Counted from the stretch's first letter, positions 10,436 to 23,147 are shown. The stretch: 64,000 nt of DNA from Anthopleura xanthogrammica (GCA_964019055.1 OZ025207.1:564501-628500); one strand, 5' to 3'. Translations and numbers: made by a program. The notes: generated by a model not told the origin, from the sequence alone.

Positions 10436-11222
10436 CCACTCGTTTTGGTTTTTGGTTTTCACTTTTTGGTTTTTGGTTTTCACTTTTTGGTTTTTGGTTT
10501 TCACTTTTTGGCCTTAGTTTTTTTTCCAACTTTTCGGTTTTTGTTTTCAACTTTTCGGTTTTTGTTTTCGACTTTTCGGTTTTTGGTTTTCCCTTTCGGT
10601 TTTTGTTTTTCACTTTTCGGTTTTTATTTTCACTTTTCGGTTTTTGTTTTTCACTTTTCGGTTTTTGTTTTTCACTTTTCGGTTTTTATTTTTCCCTTTT
10701 CGGTTTTTGTTTTTCACTTTTCGGTTTTTATTTTTCACTTTTCGGTTTTTTTGTTTTTCACTCTTCGGTTTTTGTTTTTCACTTTTCGGTTTTTGTTTTC
10801 ACTTTTCGGTTTTTGTTTTCACTTTTCGGTTTTTGTTTTTCACTTTTCGGTTTTTGTTTTTCACTTTTCGGTTTTTGGTTTTCACTTTTCGGTTTTTGTT
10901 TTTCACTTTTCGGTTTTTATTTTTCCCTTTTCGGTTTTTGTTTTTCACTTTTCGGTTTTTATTTTTCACTTTTCGGTTTTTTTGTTTTTCACTCTTCGGT
11001 TTTTGTTTTTCACTTTTCGGTTTTTGTTTTCACTTTTCGGTTTTTGTTTTCACTTTTCGGTTTTTGTTTTTCACTTTTCGGTTTTTGTTTTTCACTTTTC
11101 GGTTTTTGGTTTTCACTTTTCGGTTTTTGTTTTTCCCTTTTCGGTTTTTGTTTTGGAAAAATAAGAAAACAAAAACATAAAAAGCAGAAACAAAACCCGA
11201 AAAGCCAAAAGCAAAAACCTTG
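10436..11222. repeat. 21-bp minisatellite with 231-bp higher-order repeat
   Basis: The block is built of units of about CGGTTTTTGTTTTTCACTTTT, with 20- to 24-bp variants, starting with a looser TTTTTGG form. Marker variants (CACTCTTCGG at 10759 and 10990; the TTTCCC unit before each) recur 231 bp apart, i.e. 11 units, so a block of units was itself duplicated. At 11159-11222 the sequence turns A-rich (caaaacccgaaaagcc), roughly the inverse of the unit, so the array ends in a possible fold-back. The Phe-rich open frames across it in all phases come from the repeat. Confidence 0.9.
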
Positions 11223-11224
11223 AG

Positions 11225-12341
11225 TCTAGACCATGAGCCTCCCGCGTTTAAGCAAAACAAATATGGCGACATTTTAGCTTTTCGCTCGTTTACGTCTCTC
11301 AGACGCTTTCATCTACGCAAAATTGATTAAATCACTGCTTGTGGCCCTATTTTGAGAACGTACGAACTTAGCTCTATGTAACTAAGAAGTCTAAGAACAA
11401 AATGAAATTCATTCCAAGTATTTGCATGAGATTTTTTCTGATATTATACTAATGCTAGAAGAGTACATCTTTTAGGATACATTATATGTGATTGTATATA
11501 TAATTGTTAACATAACTCCAACTCCTTAAATACCTTTCAGCTGCTATTTAATGAGGGTATCTTGTTTTAGGTATGATCTCCAAGCGCATTTTGGCACTAG
11601 CGAAAAGCACGCTTATAAATAAATACAGCCCTATTTTAGAAAAGTGTTGCGAAGGTTCTGTTGCATGTATGTAGTTTACCAAGCTTTAAATCAGTTATTT
11701 TATCGGCATACGTAAAAAAAAAAAATCAGCACAGAAGGAAATATGCCAGAACAACATCAGACAAAGTTTGGAAAATTCCATATTAACTTTGTGTATACTA
11801 TTTTTATATTTATTATCATAATAAAAGGGAAAAGCTACCATAACTAATAAGACATAAAAGCTATGCTTATCAAATTATTTAAAAGAAGAAGTATTTTATC
11901 AAGATATATGCCTGCATGTATATGTGTACATTACCATAACTGGGACTCCCAAGAATGACAAAAATTCTGTTAGTTTTAAGCGATAAGGCAAACCAAACAA
12001 AGTTGATAAAAAGTGAAGCAACCTAAAAAATTAAGACAAAAGAGCGTAAAAGTAGAAAACTTTACATCTTCATCTTAAATTGACTTAAGCATGTCTTAAA
12101 GCCTTAATCTTTGCCAACCTTTTTTAGGGGAAAACATTGCATGATCACAAATACGATACATAAAAAGAACTTTAACAAAAAGATAACATTGAAGATAACC
12201 ACAAAAAAATAATTAGCTTGTGTGTCAGTGTCGGTCTGATGCAAGAGATAAAACACAACTGACTAGTCTTTGGAAAAAACAACTGCATCACTACAAAGAA
12301 TATAAGAAATAACTACTTTCAGCATTACAGTTCAGTGATTA
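11225..12341. other. no gene seen; AT-rich upstream region
   Basis: No coding, repeat or RNA signal that I can support. It ends at the candidate start of the 12342 gene and would contain its promoter; no clear TATA box was singled out. Confidence 0.5.
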
Positions 12342-14294
12342 ATGATGGCAGGTTAGTACATATATATGTGGATTAACTTACCGACTATATATAGAAAGCA
12401 AGAACTTTTAATAAGTTTTTTATATAACTTTTCTCTACCTTGCAATTATAGGCCACGTGTCCGACCACAAAGGCATCTCCAGAGGGAAATGTTCTTTGTG
12501 TTCCTGCCTGGTATATGTCGAAAAACCAGGAACAAATATATGTGGGAAGTGCCCATGCCCCTCCTCACAGCATGTAAGGAAAATATTGTTATTTCATATA
12601 CATTGCATTCATTGCGTCGTTAATGGTACTCTAGAAACTGATCACAATGGAGAGCTTATTGTCTTACATAGAACAGGTTGTATAGGTGCTGAAAGATGTA
12701 CTTGTAGGGAGTATATTTCGGTTCCTGGCACCGAAGATTGCTATTCCTGTGGACATCTCCCTAAGCACCATAAAGGTACTGGGAAAGTGACAGTTGCTGG
12801 TACTCCTGGTGAGTTAATATTTGCTTTTGTACTAAACAGATATGCAGTACTTTCAACATGAGATACGTATGGAAGCCTTATAATTAGTGCATTCTAATAT
12901 TAAATCGTTTCGAATTCCGAATTCATGTTGCATAAACGGAAATAAGGCAACTTGCAACAGGTGACACCACCACCCTTAGAACATTACAAGCTATATAGCT
13001 AGTAACTGTGTTAAAATCGATTCCAGAAACTGAAAATTAGTAATGAAGTTTCAGCCGGGCAATGTGCAATACAGGATGAAAATGGCATCATTTACCATTT
13101 TTCTCTTAAAATATTTTTTTAAATAGAAAAGAAAAGAAAACCATTATCTGAAACATCACTTTTTCATAATTTCAAGGTATACTCTTTCCATTTCTTGAAT
13201 TCACTTCTACACGTCAGGTACTTTGGCGGTTGAGTCACATATGACCTTTTTAAGTAGGATCTGTTTATAGACTACTTTTTCTTCCTTAATAGGAGGATCT
13301 GGATTTAAAAAGGAAACAATACGTAAGTAAATACTTCAAAAACATTTCCTATCACGTAGTCAATATAGTGATAAAGCTATGAAAATAATAAATATTTAGT
13401 ATAATGTTAGACTTGAATATAGTGTGAACCAGTGATTATGATCGAGACGCCATTCAATGCTCGAGTGGTGATTACACAGTTTTGGCCAAAGTCTGTTAGT
13501 AAAGAGTATAATACTACAACATTTTTTATCCCAACATCATCTGTTCTCTAAAATTCAAAACTCAAGCTTAAGTCTAACATTATGCAAACTGATATATAGG
13601 TTTGATCCACCCACATTACCTAATCAGAAAGAAGTAGCAGGTACGATGGGTAGCCATGGTGGGAAAGCTAAACAACAAAAGCGAAATCTAAACTCACCAA
13701 CTTTTAGAAAGGTAATATAGCAAGTGCTATTGGAAAGTAACATATCTACTGCCACTATGGTGCAATACACAGATTTTCATTGAATTTCCAGGGAACATGG
13801 ATATGGTGGAGAGAGGGGGCTGTAGCCCAATCTCAGTTTTTCCCTTTTGCAGTAGTCTCTTATATTTTACAATCTTGCCCCCTCCTTACTTTTTAGGGTA
13901 CACCACGGTCCTTGATTTCTTAGTATTCCACAAAAAAATACATAAATTCAAATTTAAATGGGGAGTGTTTTAAGTAAGAGTGTCAATACTGTAAAAGTTA
14001 TCTATAATTAGTTGCTTTCTTTATTAAGAAAACAATGAAATACAACAAAATCGTCAAGTCTACTGTTAGACTCGTTTTATTGTTAGTAAGATAAATATAA
14101 AAAAATGTATTTCATTTTCAGTCAAAAAAGATGCAATTAAAACGGCCAAAATACATGAATGGTGGCAAGAGAACAACATTTGTTGAATCTGGTGATCAGC
14201 AGCAGGTGTGTTTACTTACAATAAGCAATTATTGGACGAGGTTGAGCAAAATATCATGATTTGTTAGTGGCTTGCAAGACACTAACAAATCTCG

Positions 14295-14328
<34 letters not shown>

Positions 14329-17300
14329 ATCATTCAAATTATTTTTTCTAATCTTTGAGGGGCAGTGCGAGTCAAACAATAACAAAGAAGTCAGCTCATT
14401 TTTTAAGGGAAGCGAGCCATTGGCAAATGCAGCGTTACTGCGCATGAGCAGACCGTTATTTGCAGTAAGATGGCTCTGCGCCGTAATGCGCATGAGCAGA
14501 CCGTTATTTGTAGGCAGTTATTTGCAGTTCTCTCGGCCAATCAAAATGACGGAAAAAATAATTTGAATGATAATGTGCATTAATGGACTAAAACTCCTGG
14601 ATTTGATACTTTTTGCTACTGATGTTTTTAATGTATTTTCCCCCTTCAAGATTCATATACCCAGGTGCCGTTTAATAAGGTCACAACACTTGAAAACATA
14701 TTACTGGCAGCAGCAACCACATTTCTGGATGTTAAAGAGGATTGTTACAGTGAACAGTTTCTTAAAGTGCTAGTCTTACGAGAATGACACTATCCCTGAA
14801 GAATATATCTTATAAAAGTAGACATGCTATATAGTTCATTGTCAAAATTTTATTTTGATACGAGACCGGGAAGATGTTGTATTTAGCCTTTAAAGTTCGG
14901 CATTTTCGGTCCGCCATTAAACGAATGCGTTCCGGTGAGGTTGGTAACAATTCAACGGAAGTGACGTCATACGCGCAACGATTAAAATTTTGCGACACAT
15001 ACTAGATACTCTGGTCTTGCTATCACATCAACACTAAGCGCATGTTTTACCAGTTTCGACTAAAAACCTGAAGTTTTAAACACAATTACAATTAAAGCAT
15101 GGAGAGCATGGAGAGCAAAGTCAGAAGTCAAATATGACATCACAAATAAATTAAATACAGCTCCGCTGACCAAGCTAATCGCTGTGACCAAACAATGGCC
15201 CACTAACTTTTTAGCGATTTTAAGAACAAAATTCATTCCCTTAATTATTTTTTTTCGATCCGACTTTTGTTAATTCGTAAACTATACGACCTATTTGTGG
15301 ATAATAATCACAGAAAAGTGATGATTTTACAGTCTCATTCTCGTAAGACTAGCACTTTAAAGATATGGGCATTGATCTGTTTGTGTTGGATGATAAGGCG
15401 AGGGTTACTGACCCAAGCTTTACCTACAACAAAACATCATTCTATGTTTGCTATGTGAAGGTGAGTACTGTATTAGTATTTTCTTTTATAATCTCTAATT
15501 TATAGGCGGGGCCTAGCCCCCCAGCACACCCTCATTTATTTGCTTTCTATCCTTGTCAATTTGTCTTTCAGGTTAATTAAGATTACATTAATTTCTTTGT
15601 AAAACAACCCGGGTTGTTAAAAGTCTATCATAAGTTGTTGGTGATGCAACTATCTGTCAATAGGCATCAAAGCTTACAAAGCACTAATGGGAATTACTGG
15701 GTACTACAAAAATGGAACAGGGAACTCAAAGGAACTACAGAGAAGACAAAAATACTGTCATTTTCGTCTGTTGAAATACTTTCATTTTCCTAGAAAATGT
15801 CGAAGGAAATACTAGTGTCAGTGGAATTTTTAGAGGGGTAGAAGAAGCATAAGTACCCAAATTCAATTTCGGTAATTTAGCAATTTGATGGTGCTCATGC
15901 ACATTAGATCAGTATTGCATGAGGATTTGCTCTGTATTTTTTGTCTCAAAAACATACAGATCATATGGTTCATCAGTTATGACTAAATCTAACCACGATT
16001 GTTCATATGACTTCAGTCTATTGAAAGATATTTTGGACAGATCGAATCAAGTTCCAGCCCCTCATTGTCAATGTAAGTCACATTACATTCGTTCTCCAAA
16101 AAAATAATTATAGCCACATGTCATTCTTACATTTACTTAATTTATAATTTATTTAATTATAACCCACCTCCAATGGTACTTAATTATATTTTACAGTACT
16201 TCCAATACCAGTCCTAAGAAGAGTAATCATTCGGTTGCTATCATTGAGCATAATGCAGATGCAGAAGGTACTGTACATATACAACTTTTTTGTTAGCAAA
16301 ATGAGCAATATTTGTAAAAATGAAATGGTTAAGTATATCAATACTATACTATGAGTAATGGACTGAGGGCGAGTATAATGTAAGGCTACATGGATATAAT
16401 GTGAATATGAATAATTATGTGTAACAAAGTTAAGGGGGAGTTAACTATATATCTGCTTGTGTGTCATGTATTTATTTTGTCAACAGAAACAAAAGGATTG
16501 TTAAGCAAAACTGCCATATTGGCAATGGGCAAAAGTATAGTTTCCCCATCCATGCATAATACAGGTATGCTTATTGAAACATTATTTCATCCAAAAGTTG
16601 TTAAAATAAATTAGGTACACTTGACATCCCACATTTGAAAGAAGCCAATTTATATAAGAAGCTGCTGAAGTAATTAGGTATTTTTAAAAATTGTCAGCAG
16701 TCCATGATGGGCAGTTGCTTGCATGCATCCTTTCCTTTCATTAGTGTTGTACATGTTTTATTTATTTATTTTATTTACATAACTTTCACCCAACTAAAAA
16801 TATAAAACTAAAATACATAATCAGAATAAATAATATTGGGCAAGGAACACACAACAGAGCTAGAGCATGTATGTTCATCGTCATGACGTCATCCATTGTT
16901 TTGATGGACAAAACAGCAAGACAACAACTTTTTTACATCTTTAAATTCTAAAAGCTCTTAAAGAAAGTCAGTGACCCTGTTTTTTATTTTATTTTTGAAA
17001 GACATACATTATATAATTTTAGCACTTTATGATTTTAGCAGCCTTTTTCTTCCTTTCAAGAAAAATTTTCTTACAGCAAGACCTTTGATACAGAGGCACA
17101 GTCCTGGCAGCCCCTTGGGATGTTATCACTGCGATCAATATCAACAGACCCATTGTCAGAAGGGGGCATGTGGGCTGCCTATCATGCTGAAATTGGGTCT
17201 GTTGTGAACAAGAATCCACACCTGACCCAGTTTCAGCCTGGTACAAAAGTTGTGCTGAAGCAGTACCTCGAAACACTGCACACAAAAATTAAAGAAGCAG

Positions 17301-17852
17301 ATAAGTGTGTCAAGCGAGTGGCTATGGAAGTAAGAAATAATTCATTGACATTACAGTCAGAACAGCTCCAGCATACCCCCCTAGGCTCCATCTATGATTT
17401 CATTATTCGAATATTGACTTGATTATTCACTAGTACTCAATTGCAAGTAGATAATTCATTTTCAAGTGTGGAGTCAGAGTGAATAATGAACTCAATAATT
17501 GAATAATAAATTCATCAATATATTTTAGGGGGGTACGCTTGAGCCATTTTGACTGTAATCATCTTACATGGATTAAGAAATTTAATTCTAATATTTATAT
17601 AAAGAATGGCATGCTACATCACAAAATAGTCAGCACTTGGTCTTTTATCACTGTGCCAATGTTCACGCTTATAACCAAAAACTAAACAATTATGCACCAT
17701 ATTCCTGCACAATGTTATTTGCATAATCTTGAATTCATTTTCATTGGTAATTTGCAGGAGGTTCAAAACCAGATGGCTGCTTCATATTCCCAGTTGGCTC
17801 AGTTGGTTGAGCACCAGACTTTAGTGCGGGAGGTCGTAGGTTCAAGCCCTGG

Positions 17853-17891
<39 letters not shown>

Positions 17892-19569
17892 GGTGCTGCC
17901 TTTGTAATTACATCTGCAAACGGTTAGACCTTCCCGTGGCTCAGATGACCACGTAAAATGGCGGTCCTGTCTCTCCACACTACCTAACCCTGCATCGGAG
18001 GGACATAAAAGAACCACTGAGGACGTAAAGAAACCCTGGCAGTGACCACCCTCAGTGTCTGGCCTTTACTAATGATTTCTTAATGGGTTGATTGTGGGAT
18101 GGGTATGGGAGTTTTAAGGGGTTGGGAATCAGTGCAATGTACCTCGAAGGGGACCTCGTGTCCTATTGTACAGCACCAGCCTGCGGGCAATTCTCAAATA
18201 AAATAAAAAAATTATCAAAGTGATTCACAGAGGCACTGAAGATAAACTCAGTTGCAAGTGCCATTGAGTAAGTCCTGCTTTCATTAGATCCATTTTTTTA
18301 CATTAACAACAATGAAATAATGAAATAGTTTTATCCAGCATCAAGGCATATCAGTGTATAATCCTTTATAACCCTTATCTCCTTTTCTTAAACTATCTTC
18401 TGCCAAAAATTACTTGCAAAAGTCATACTTTGATATCAAACTTGTCTGTTTTAGCTTAAATTGTCCCTAATGAACTGTGCTTTAAGCCTCAAACTCCAGA
18501 AAAAGAAGTTGAGGAAAACGTTCCCTACAAATTAAAGTATTTATAAAAATATATTTATAATATTGACATTGACATTGAGGAATTATAATTATAGGAAAAT
18601 AAAGGCGAGCGCAAAAAAATGTTAAAGTGCATTTTTTTTTGGATTTTTTCACTCTTGTATTTTCTCCTTTTATTTTCTCAAAATTGGGCTCCATGTGTAT
18701 TAAAGCCATAGAGCTTTTCTACTCTTGAAGAAACGATCATCAAAATTAAATATAAGGAACTTTCCAACAATTAAAAATATATTGCCTATTTCAGAATAAT
18801 CCTATGTTTCCTTTTTGAATAAGTGAATACCAGGCAGGAACCACTTTTTATGGAAGAGGCTCTAGAAGGTAAATTTATTAAATACCTAAACAACTTGGGA
18901 GAAGCCACAAAAAAAGGAAGTGAATCAAAATGCTCCATCCATCGAATCGTTTAAAAGAAAACTGAAGACATTTTTATTCAATGCATAAAATGCAACTATT
19001 CTTATTAACTAATAAGCATTATTAGATCTTTATCTTATTATATAGAATTACCTTGTTAGGGGAGTGACGTCGCTTGTGATCAGTTCGGTTCGGTGTGGGC
19101 TGGCTGGGAGAGGCGTTGACTCTTAACCTGACTGATTTTATTGTTAACGACATCCCTCTGTCTAACGTTTGTCGTCCATTGGTTATTGTGGTGTTGGAGT
19201 CTTGTTTATTTATGACTCATATTTCTTACTATTTTTCTTTCTTTCTTTCTTTCTTTATCTTTGTATTTATCTATTAATATAACTTATTTAATTGCTTGTT
19301 TGTTTGCTTCTTGTTTATCTATTTATTTATTAACGATGTGTTGTGAGCCTGTCGCTACTCCCTGCTCTTCTCTCGTTATGTTGTGGTTTGGGTGGTACCA
19401 GGCTCTCAATCAGTCACATATATTCCATTACGGTATTATTTATTATTTTATTATTTAGCTAGCTTATTCACTATTCATAATATACATTATCAACATACAT
19501 ACATATATATATATTTTTCTTTTTTACTATTATTTTTTTTTGTATATATTCTAAGAAGTTAAGAATAAA

Positions 19570-19600
<31 letters not shown>

Positions 19601-19816
19601 TATTAAGGGCCAGATTGGAAAAAAGACAAAAAATCTTTATCTGTTTAATAACCCTAATAAAGATTGATTGATTGTTATTTTCTGCATCTCTACTAGCCTT
19701 TCCAATATTTCATATCTTTTGTAGATGTTGGAAGTCCACTTACTTTGTACTCTGCAGTATCCTTTAGGATTGACCGGCAACATCTAGCATCAGGCTGCTT
19801 ACATCTGCAGACCTAG
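12342..19816 (+). CDS. multi-exon gene with paired Cys-rich motifs, unknown family
   Basis: Exons with agreeing phases: 12342-12351, 12452-12808, 13293-13322, 13641-13711, 14122-14205, 14665-14765 plus 15361-15460, 16017-16072, 16197-16267, 16487-16564, 17094-17329, from 17758, 18838-18868, 19725-19816 (TAG). Every junction has GT and AG. The N-terminus has two Cys-rich motifs of one design: KCSLCSCLVYVEKPGTNICG and CTCREYISVPGTEDCYSCGH followed by LPKHH, probably metal-binding. A basic linker (KAKQQKRNL, KKMQLKRPK), a Ser-rich part and a helical part (LETLHTKIKEADKCVKRVAM) follow. An internal donor (GTAAGG at 12574) is in the wrong phase and was not used. A TTAA-flanked MITE splits the sixth exon and a SINE enters the eleventh; a LINE end lies in the last intron. 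I do not recognise the family. Recently broken gene, or one rescued by splicing. Confidence 0.65.
14766..15356. mobile_element. 591-bp TTAA-flanked MITE inside an exon
   Basis: The two ends are perfect inverted repeats of 22 bp (AGTGCTAGTCTTACGAGAAT...), and both are flanked by TTAA (14762-14765 and 15357-15360), the target duplication of piggyBac- and Kolobok-type transposases. No coding capacity is seen inside. Removing the element and one TTAA rejoins a reading frame in register (…EQFLK then DMGIDLFVLDD…). In place, the left repeat supplies an in-frame TGA at 14785-14787. Confidence 0.85.
17790..18213 (+). mobile_element. tRNA-derived SINE
   Basis: A tRNA-like head has an A box (TGGCTCAGTTGG, 17794-17805) and a B box (GGTTCAAGCCC, 17839-17849). 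The unrelated body runs through ctaaccctgcatcggaggg and ends in an A-rich tail (aaataaaataaaaaa) near 18213. It entered the eleventh exon of the 12342 gene, whose frame then reads into the SINE and stops at 17905-17907. Confidence 0.85.
18895..19605 (+). mobile_element. LINE 3' end with ATT tail
   Basis: The start encodes the end of a reverse-transcriptase ORF (APSIESFKRKLKTFLFNA then stop). A 3' untranslated part with short CTTT and TTTA runs follows, and the element closes with (ATT)n at about 19570-19600. It lies in the last intron of the 12342 gene. Confidence 0.65.
19606..19672 (+). mobile_element. second LINE 3' tail
   Basis: The stretch ctttatctgtttaataaccc followed by taataaagattgattgattg has the form of a LINE 3' terminus with a short TTGA repeat. 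It abuts the previous LINE end. Confidence 0.4.
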
Positions 19817-19949
19817 AACAAACTTGAATGGATTTCTCATCAGTACATAGAGCATGACACCATAAATAGATCCTCCAGTGTCTATACATCATTTTTAGAG
19901 ACGATGCACTAAGATATCAATGGGACATCATTATACTAAGGACTGAAAC

Positions 19950-20460
19950 CAGGTGATCTGACTAGGCGCACAAAGCATGATTTCCTAATCTGAAAAAGAA
20001 TCAATCCCATCATCCACTGTACACTCAATTCACTTGAATTTCATGGCAGCAGTCTTAGAAAATAAGCTAGATATGAGCGACTTTCTCGCCAATAAATATT
20101 TTCTTGTCGAAAACGAGGGACTCTAAATAACAGATAAAAGGATTTTCTTAAGTTCTTGAGGCCTTCGAGATTACCTTACGCACGAGCCAAATTTCTCGCT
20201 GCCTTTTCAATATCATTATATAAAAGAAACCGATGAAAATGTATTTCTAGTCTCATCTAGACAACATATTCTTTAAGTCTTGAATCCTCGGAGAATTGAC
20301 ACTTCTCCTTGCATATTTGTACTTGTATGCTATTTCGTTTTGTTTTGATTTCCCCCTGTTCATCCATGATTGAATGATGGAACAGACGCATGGGATTGAT
20401 TCTTTTTCAGAAAAGTGATTCCCAATCTGATTGGCTCATCGTTTTTCCTCAGATCACCTG
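19950..20460. mobile_element. 511-bp inverted-repeat element (MITE-like)
   Basis: The end CAGGTGATCTGA is inverted at 20449-20460, and a further shared block (AATCTG, then CTGAAAAAGAATCAATCCCA) lies 35-50 bases inside both ends. Imperfect TIRs of about 70 bp and no open frame indicate a non-autonomous DNA element. I could not fix a target duplication. Confidence 0.6.
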
Positions 20461-20903
20461 TAATGTGAATAGCCATATGGTTCCCCAAAATTCTCCAATT
20501 ATTTTACAACTATTTTTTACTTACTGTAAACTAATATAACAGCTGAATAGATAGTCCTAACAAGCTAAAACTTGGTCAAAGTACTACTAAAGCAAATACC
20601 TTTCTAATCGCTCATTGTTCCTGTTGTGGAGTTTCCATGGTAATCGTTAATATGGTCATTTTGATAAAAATATCCTGCTTTTTTCGTATTTCAACTATTT
20701 ATGGCTTTACTTCTCATGTTATGACAAAATTTAAATGTTTTACATCGAATATAACTTTTTTAGCTTCTGAAAACCTGTAGAGGCTACCAACCTTATCAAT
20801 ATATATTGCCTGTGCTTCCCACCGTTTTGTGTAGTGTGAGTCTGCTAACCAGCTAATATTTCTGTCACATCATTCTTGTGCAAGTTGTTATTCTGTCAGT
20901 TAA

Positions 20904-21376
20904 TGTTGTACAGTTCCGTACGTCACGATCCGGAAGGACAATTAAAAGGTCCACGAGATTTCAGTTGAATAGTTAATTAGCAAACATTTGTTTATTATTG
21001 TTTTTTCGTTTGTCCTTATATGCAAATTCATGTACAGGACCTTTAAATGTAGTAAAAATCTTTGAGTTCATTAGTTAGCAGTAAAAGTCATCAAATAAAG
21101 AAGTCATCAAATAATCTTGTATACTGAGCCATTGCTAACTCCCTTCCGACGCGTTGGATTGTACAAATGTAATCATGTAGTGCGTTCGTCAATTGGTAAG
21201 TTCTTTGTCATTGTTTGCTTGAGTATTGTCCTATTGTAATGTAAGGCTCTTTGTTTTTAGGATTTTACTGTATTTGTATGTGAAGACTGTGAAAGTTAGT
21301 AAATGTAAAGCCATTTGACGAATAAACCATGTGTTGAGAAACAACGTTGAGAGACAATTCTGTGAATCAAACCCTA
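20904..21376. other. possible solo LTR, otherwise no gene
   Basis: The stretch begins TGTTGTACAG, contains an AATAAA-type signal near 21321 and ends ...AACCCTACA, the TG...CA form of an LTR. There is no second copy in the window, no clear binding site for a tRNA primer and no target duplication, so this is weak. Confidence 0.25.
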
Positions 21377-21837
21377 CAAATAGTAACAACAGACGCCCAG
21401 TATCGAGCATTGTAACAGGTGACAGTATCTCCAGTTCCCAACACCAAAATTAATGAAATAATTAGAGACCTTTCACATAACTTCAACTACTTATGATAAT
21501 TAATCACTATAGTAGAAACAGCGACTAAATATGCAAATAAGTTTCTACACGCACGGGTGACCAATTGCGCTGTCTTTTTCAGTCATTCTTGTGCACAAAA
21601 TGCAGGCAAAAGTCATAGAGGACAATAGAGTGCAGCCAATAAACACATGGGGTGATCGAAAAGTGTTGGAGTGGGGGCAATCCTCGAAATTTTAGTGATC
21701 TTTATGGAGAAAACATGAAAAACTTTGCCTGCCTATCAAAGAGTGCCACCCCCCTCTTATAGGTACATTGAATACAATGTACCTACAGCTAATGAAGGAG
21801 TCAAATTTTGTTAAATCTCAATCTTTATTTACTTTTT

Positions 21838-22628
21838 TCAATCTGTTTCGTCTCCACTTTCAAATTTATCTAAAAATTTGTCAATTCTTCTCATCATTTT
21901 CATTGCCTTATCACACATTTCGGTGTGCGCCTTGTTTGCAGCCATTGAATTTCCTTTAGATTTCTTCCTCTTCTTACACTTTCCCACTGTGGCACCCTGT
22001 GACGAGGCTGGCTCCTTAACGGCAGAGTTGGTTTGAACTGTGCTTTCTTCTTCCTCCTCTTCCTCAGAATCATCGTCATTCAGATTTGCAGCGAAATTCA
22101 ACTTTGCCTTTGCTCTTTCTTCAGGACTGCTTTTCGTTGAATATCTTGTCTTTGCTTCTAAGATGGTCTGGGACATTCGGACTGACTGTTGTGTAGCGGA
22201 TGTGTGCTCCTGTTGTTTTGCAACTCTCTGAGCCTCAGCGACATTTTGGCTTACAATTCGGCGAATCCTTTTTATGATAGCTTCTCGTGCTGTATTTGAA
22301 TAATACTTTTTTAAATTTGAGCTTCTATTACCACGAATAGGTTGATCATTAATGCGCTGCTTGACGTGTTTGAGTATTTCGTCCCACCCTGAAAATATTG
22401 AGTAAGTCTCGAGTACAATTGCTTTTTCTTCTTCTGAAATTGGAAGACGGCTAGATTTCTTGGCTGAAGCAACTGCATAAGAGAAAAGAAGACGATATTT
22501 AATTATCCAACGACCATAGATAACATTGTATAGTAACAAAGGTCTCAAAACGTACCCGAAATTTGACCCACTGATGGTTGATGTTGGTCTGTTTCAAGTT
22601 CTTCGAATGGTCGCCAGAATTGTGCCAT
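21838..22628 (-). CDS. Harbinger Myb/SANT-like partner protein
   Basis: Two exons: 22556-22628 (ATG at 22628-22626, MAQFWRPFEELETDQHQPSV) and 21838-22472, with donor GTACGT and acceptor TTATGCAG; both borders are phase 1. The second exon has a helix-rich segment after LPISEEEKAIVLETYSIFSG and ...WDEILKHVKQR, then an acidic run (DDDSEEEEEEES), a nuclear-localisation-like KKRKKSKG and a C-terminal helix (MMRRIDKFLDKFES). Harbinger elements encode a Myb-like protein that binds DNA and helps the transposase enter the nucleus; the position and layout fit that role. The SANT signature is weak by eye, so the domain name rests mostly on context. No break is visible. Confidence 0.75.
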
Positions 22629-23147
22629 TTTACTATCTGAAAAGGCTTGAATGAATGGTTATGGACTCTACCTTTATAGCAATACTTAACAAAAGGCAAA
22701 CTTTCGTCTATTAACAAAAGAAGCTTGTTGGAATGATGACTCTATCTTTATTTTAACAAACTTAGGCCTAACGAATTTCAACTCTTCTTGAAAAAGGGGA
22801 GGTTCAAACTTTGCAAATAAAATAAACATTTCGGATGAAAAAAGGAAAGAATAGTCTTTTCTTCTGGTGCGAAGTCCAGTTACGTAATACCATTTATTTT
22901 ATAGGCATTACAGTGAACGCAATTAAAGCGTTTCCTATTGTCTAATTGCTACTATTTTGCACAATTTACCTAAGTCAATTTCACGGTTTAAGTGCGATCA
23001 CCATACTGCATGCATGAGCTGGAACAAAAATGAATTGCTTTTAGTTGGATATCTATTCATCATTTATTTTCATGCACATTTTTTATGCTGTTGTTTTTTT
23101 GTCCCCTTTGGGGACAAATTAATACTATCCATTAATTAAACCTGTCA

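Noticed and set aside
10367..11223. Long Phe-rich open frames on the plus strand, and Lys/Thr-rich ones on the minus strand
   Set aside because: All phases are open because the 21-bp unit has no stop; the peptides only mirror the repeat.
12574..12685. Intron inside the second exon of the 12342 gene (donor GTAAGG)
   Set aside because: The donor is in phase 0, while all nearby acceptors give phase 1; the exon reads open without splicing.
17077..17207. Cys-rich reading from the first acceptor (GCYHCDQYQQTHCQKG)
   Set aside because: It stops soon; the acceptor at 17093 gives a longer, phase-matching frame ending at a good donor.
17790..17862. tRNA gene
   Set aside because: A and B boxes are present but the sequence continues into a SINE body and A-rich tail, and the cloverleaf is not kept.
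22040..22231. Ser-rich open frame on the plus strand
   Set aside because: Shadow of the acidic run in the Harbinger Myb-like gene on the other strand.
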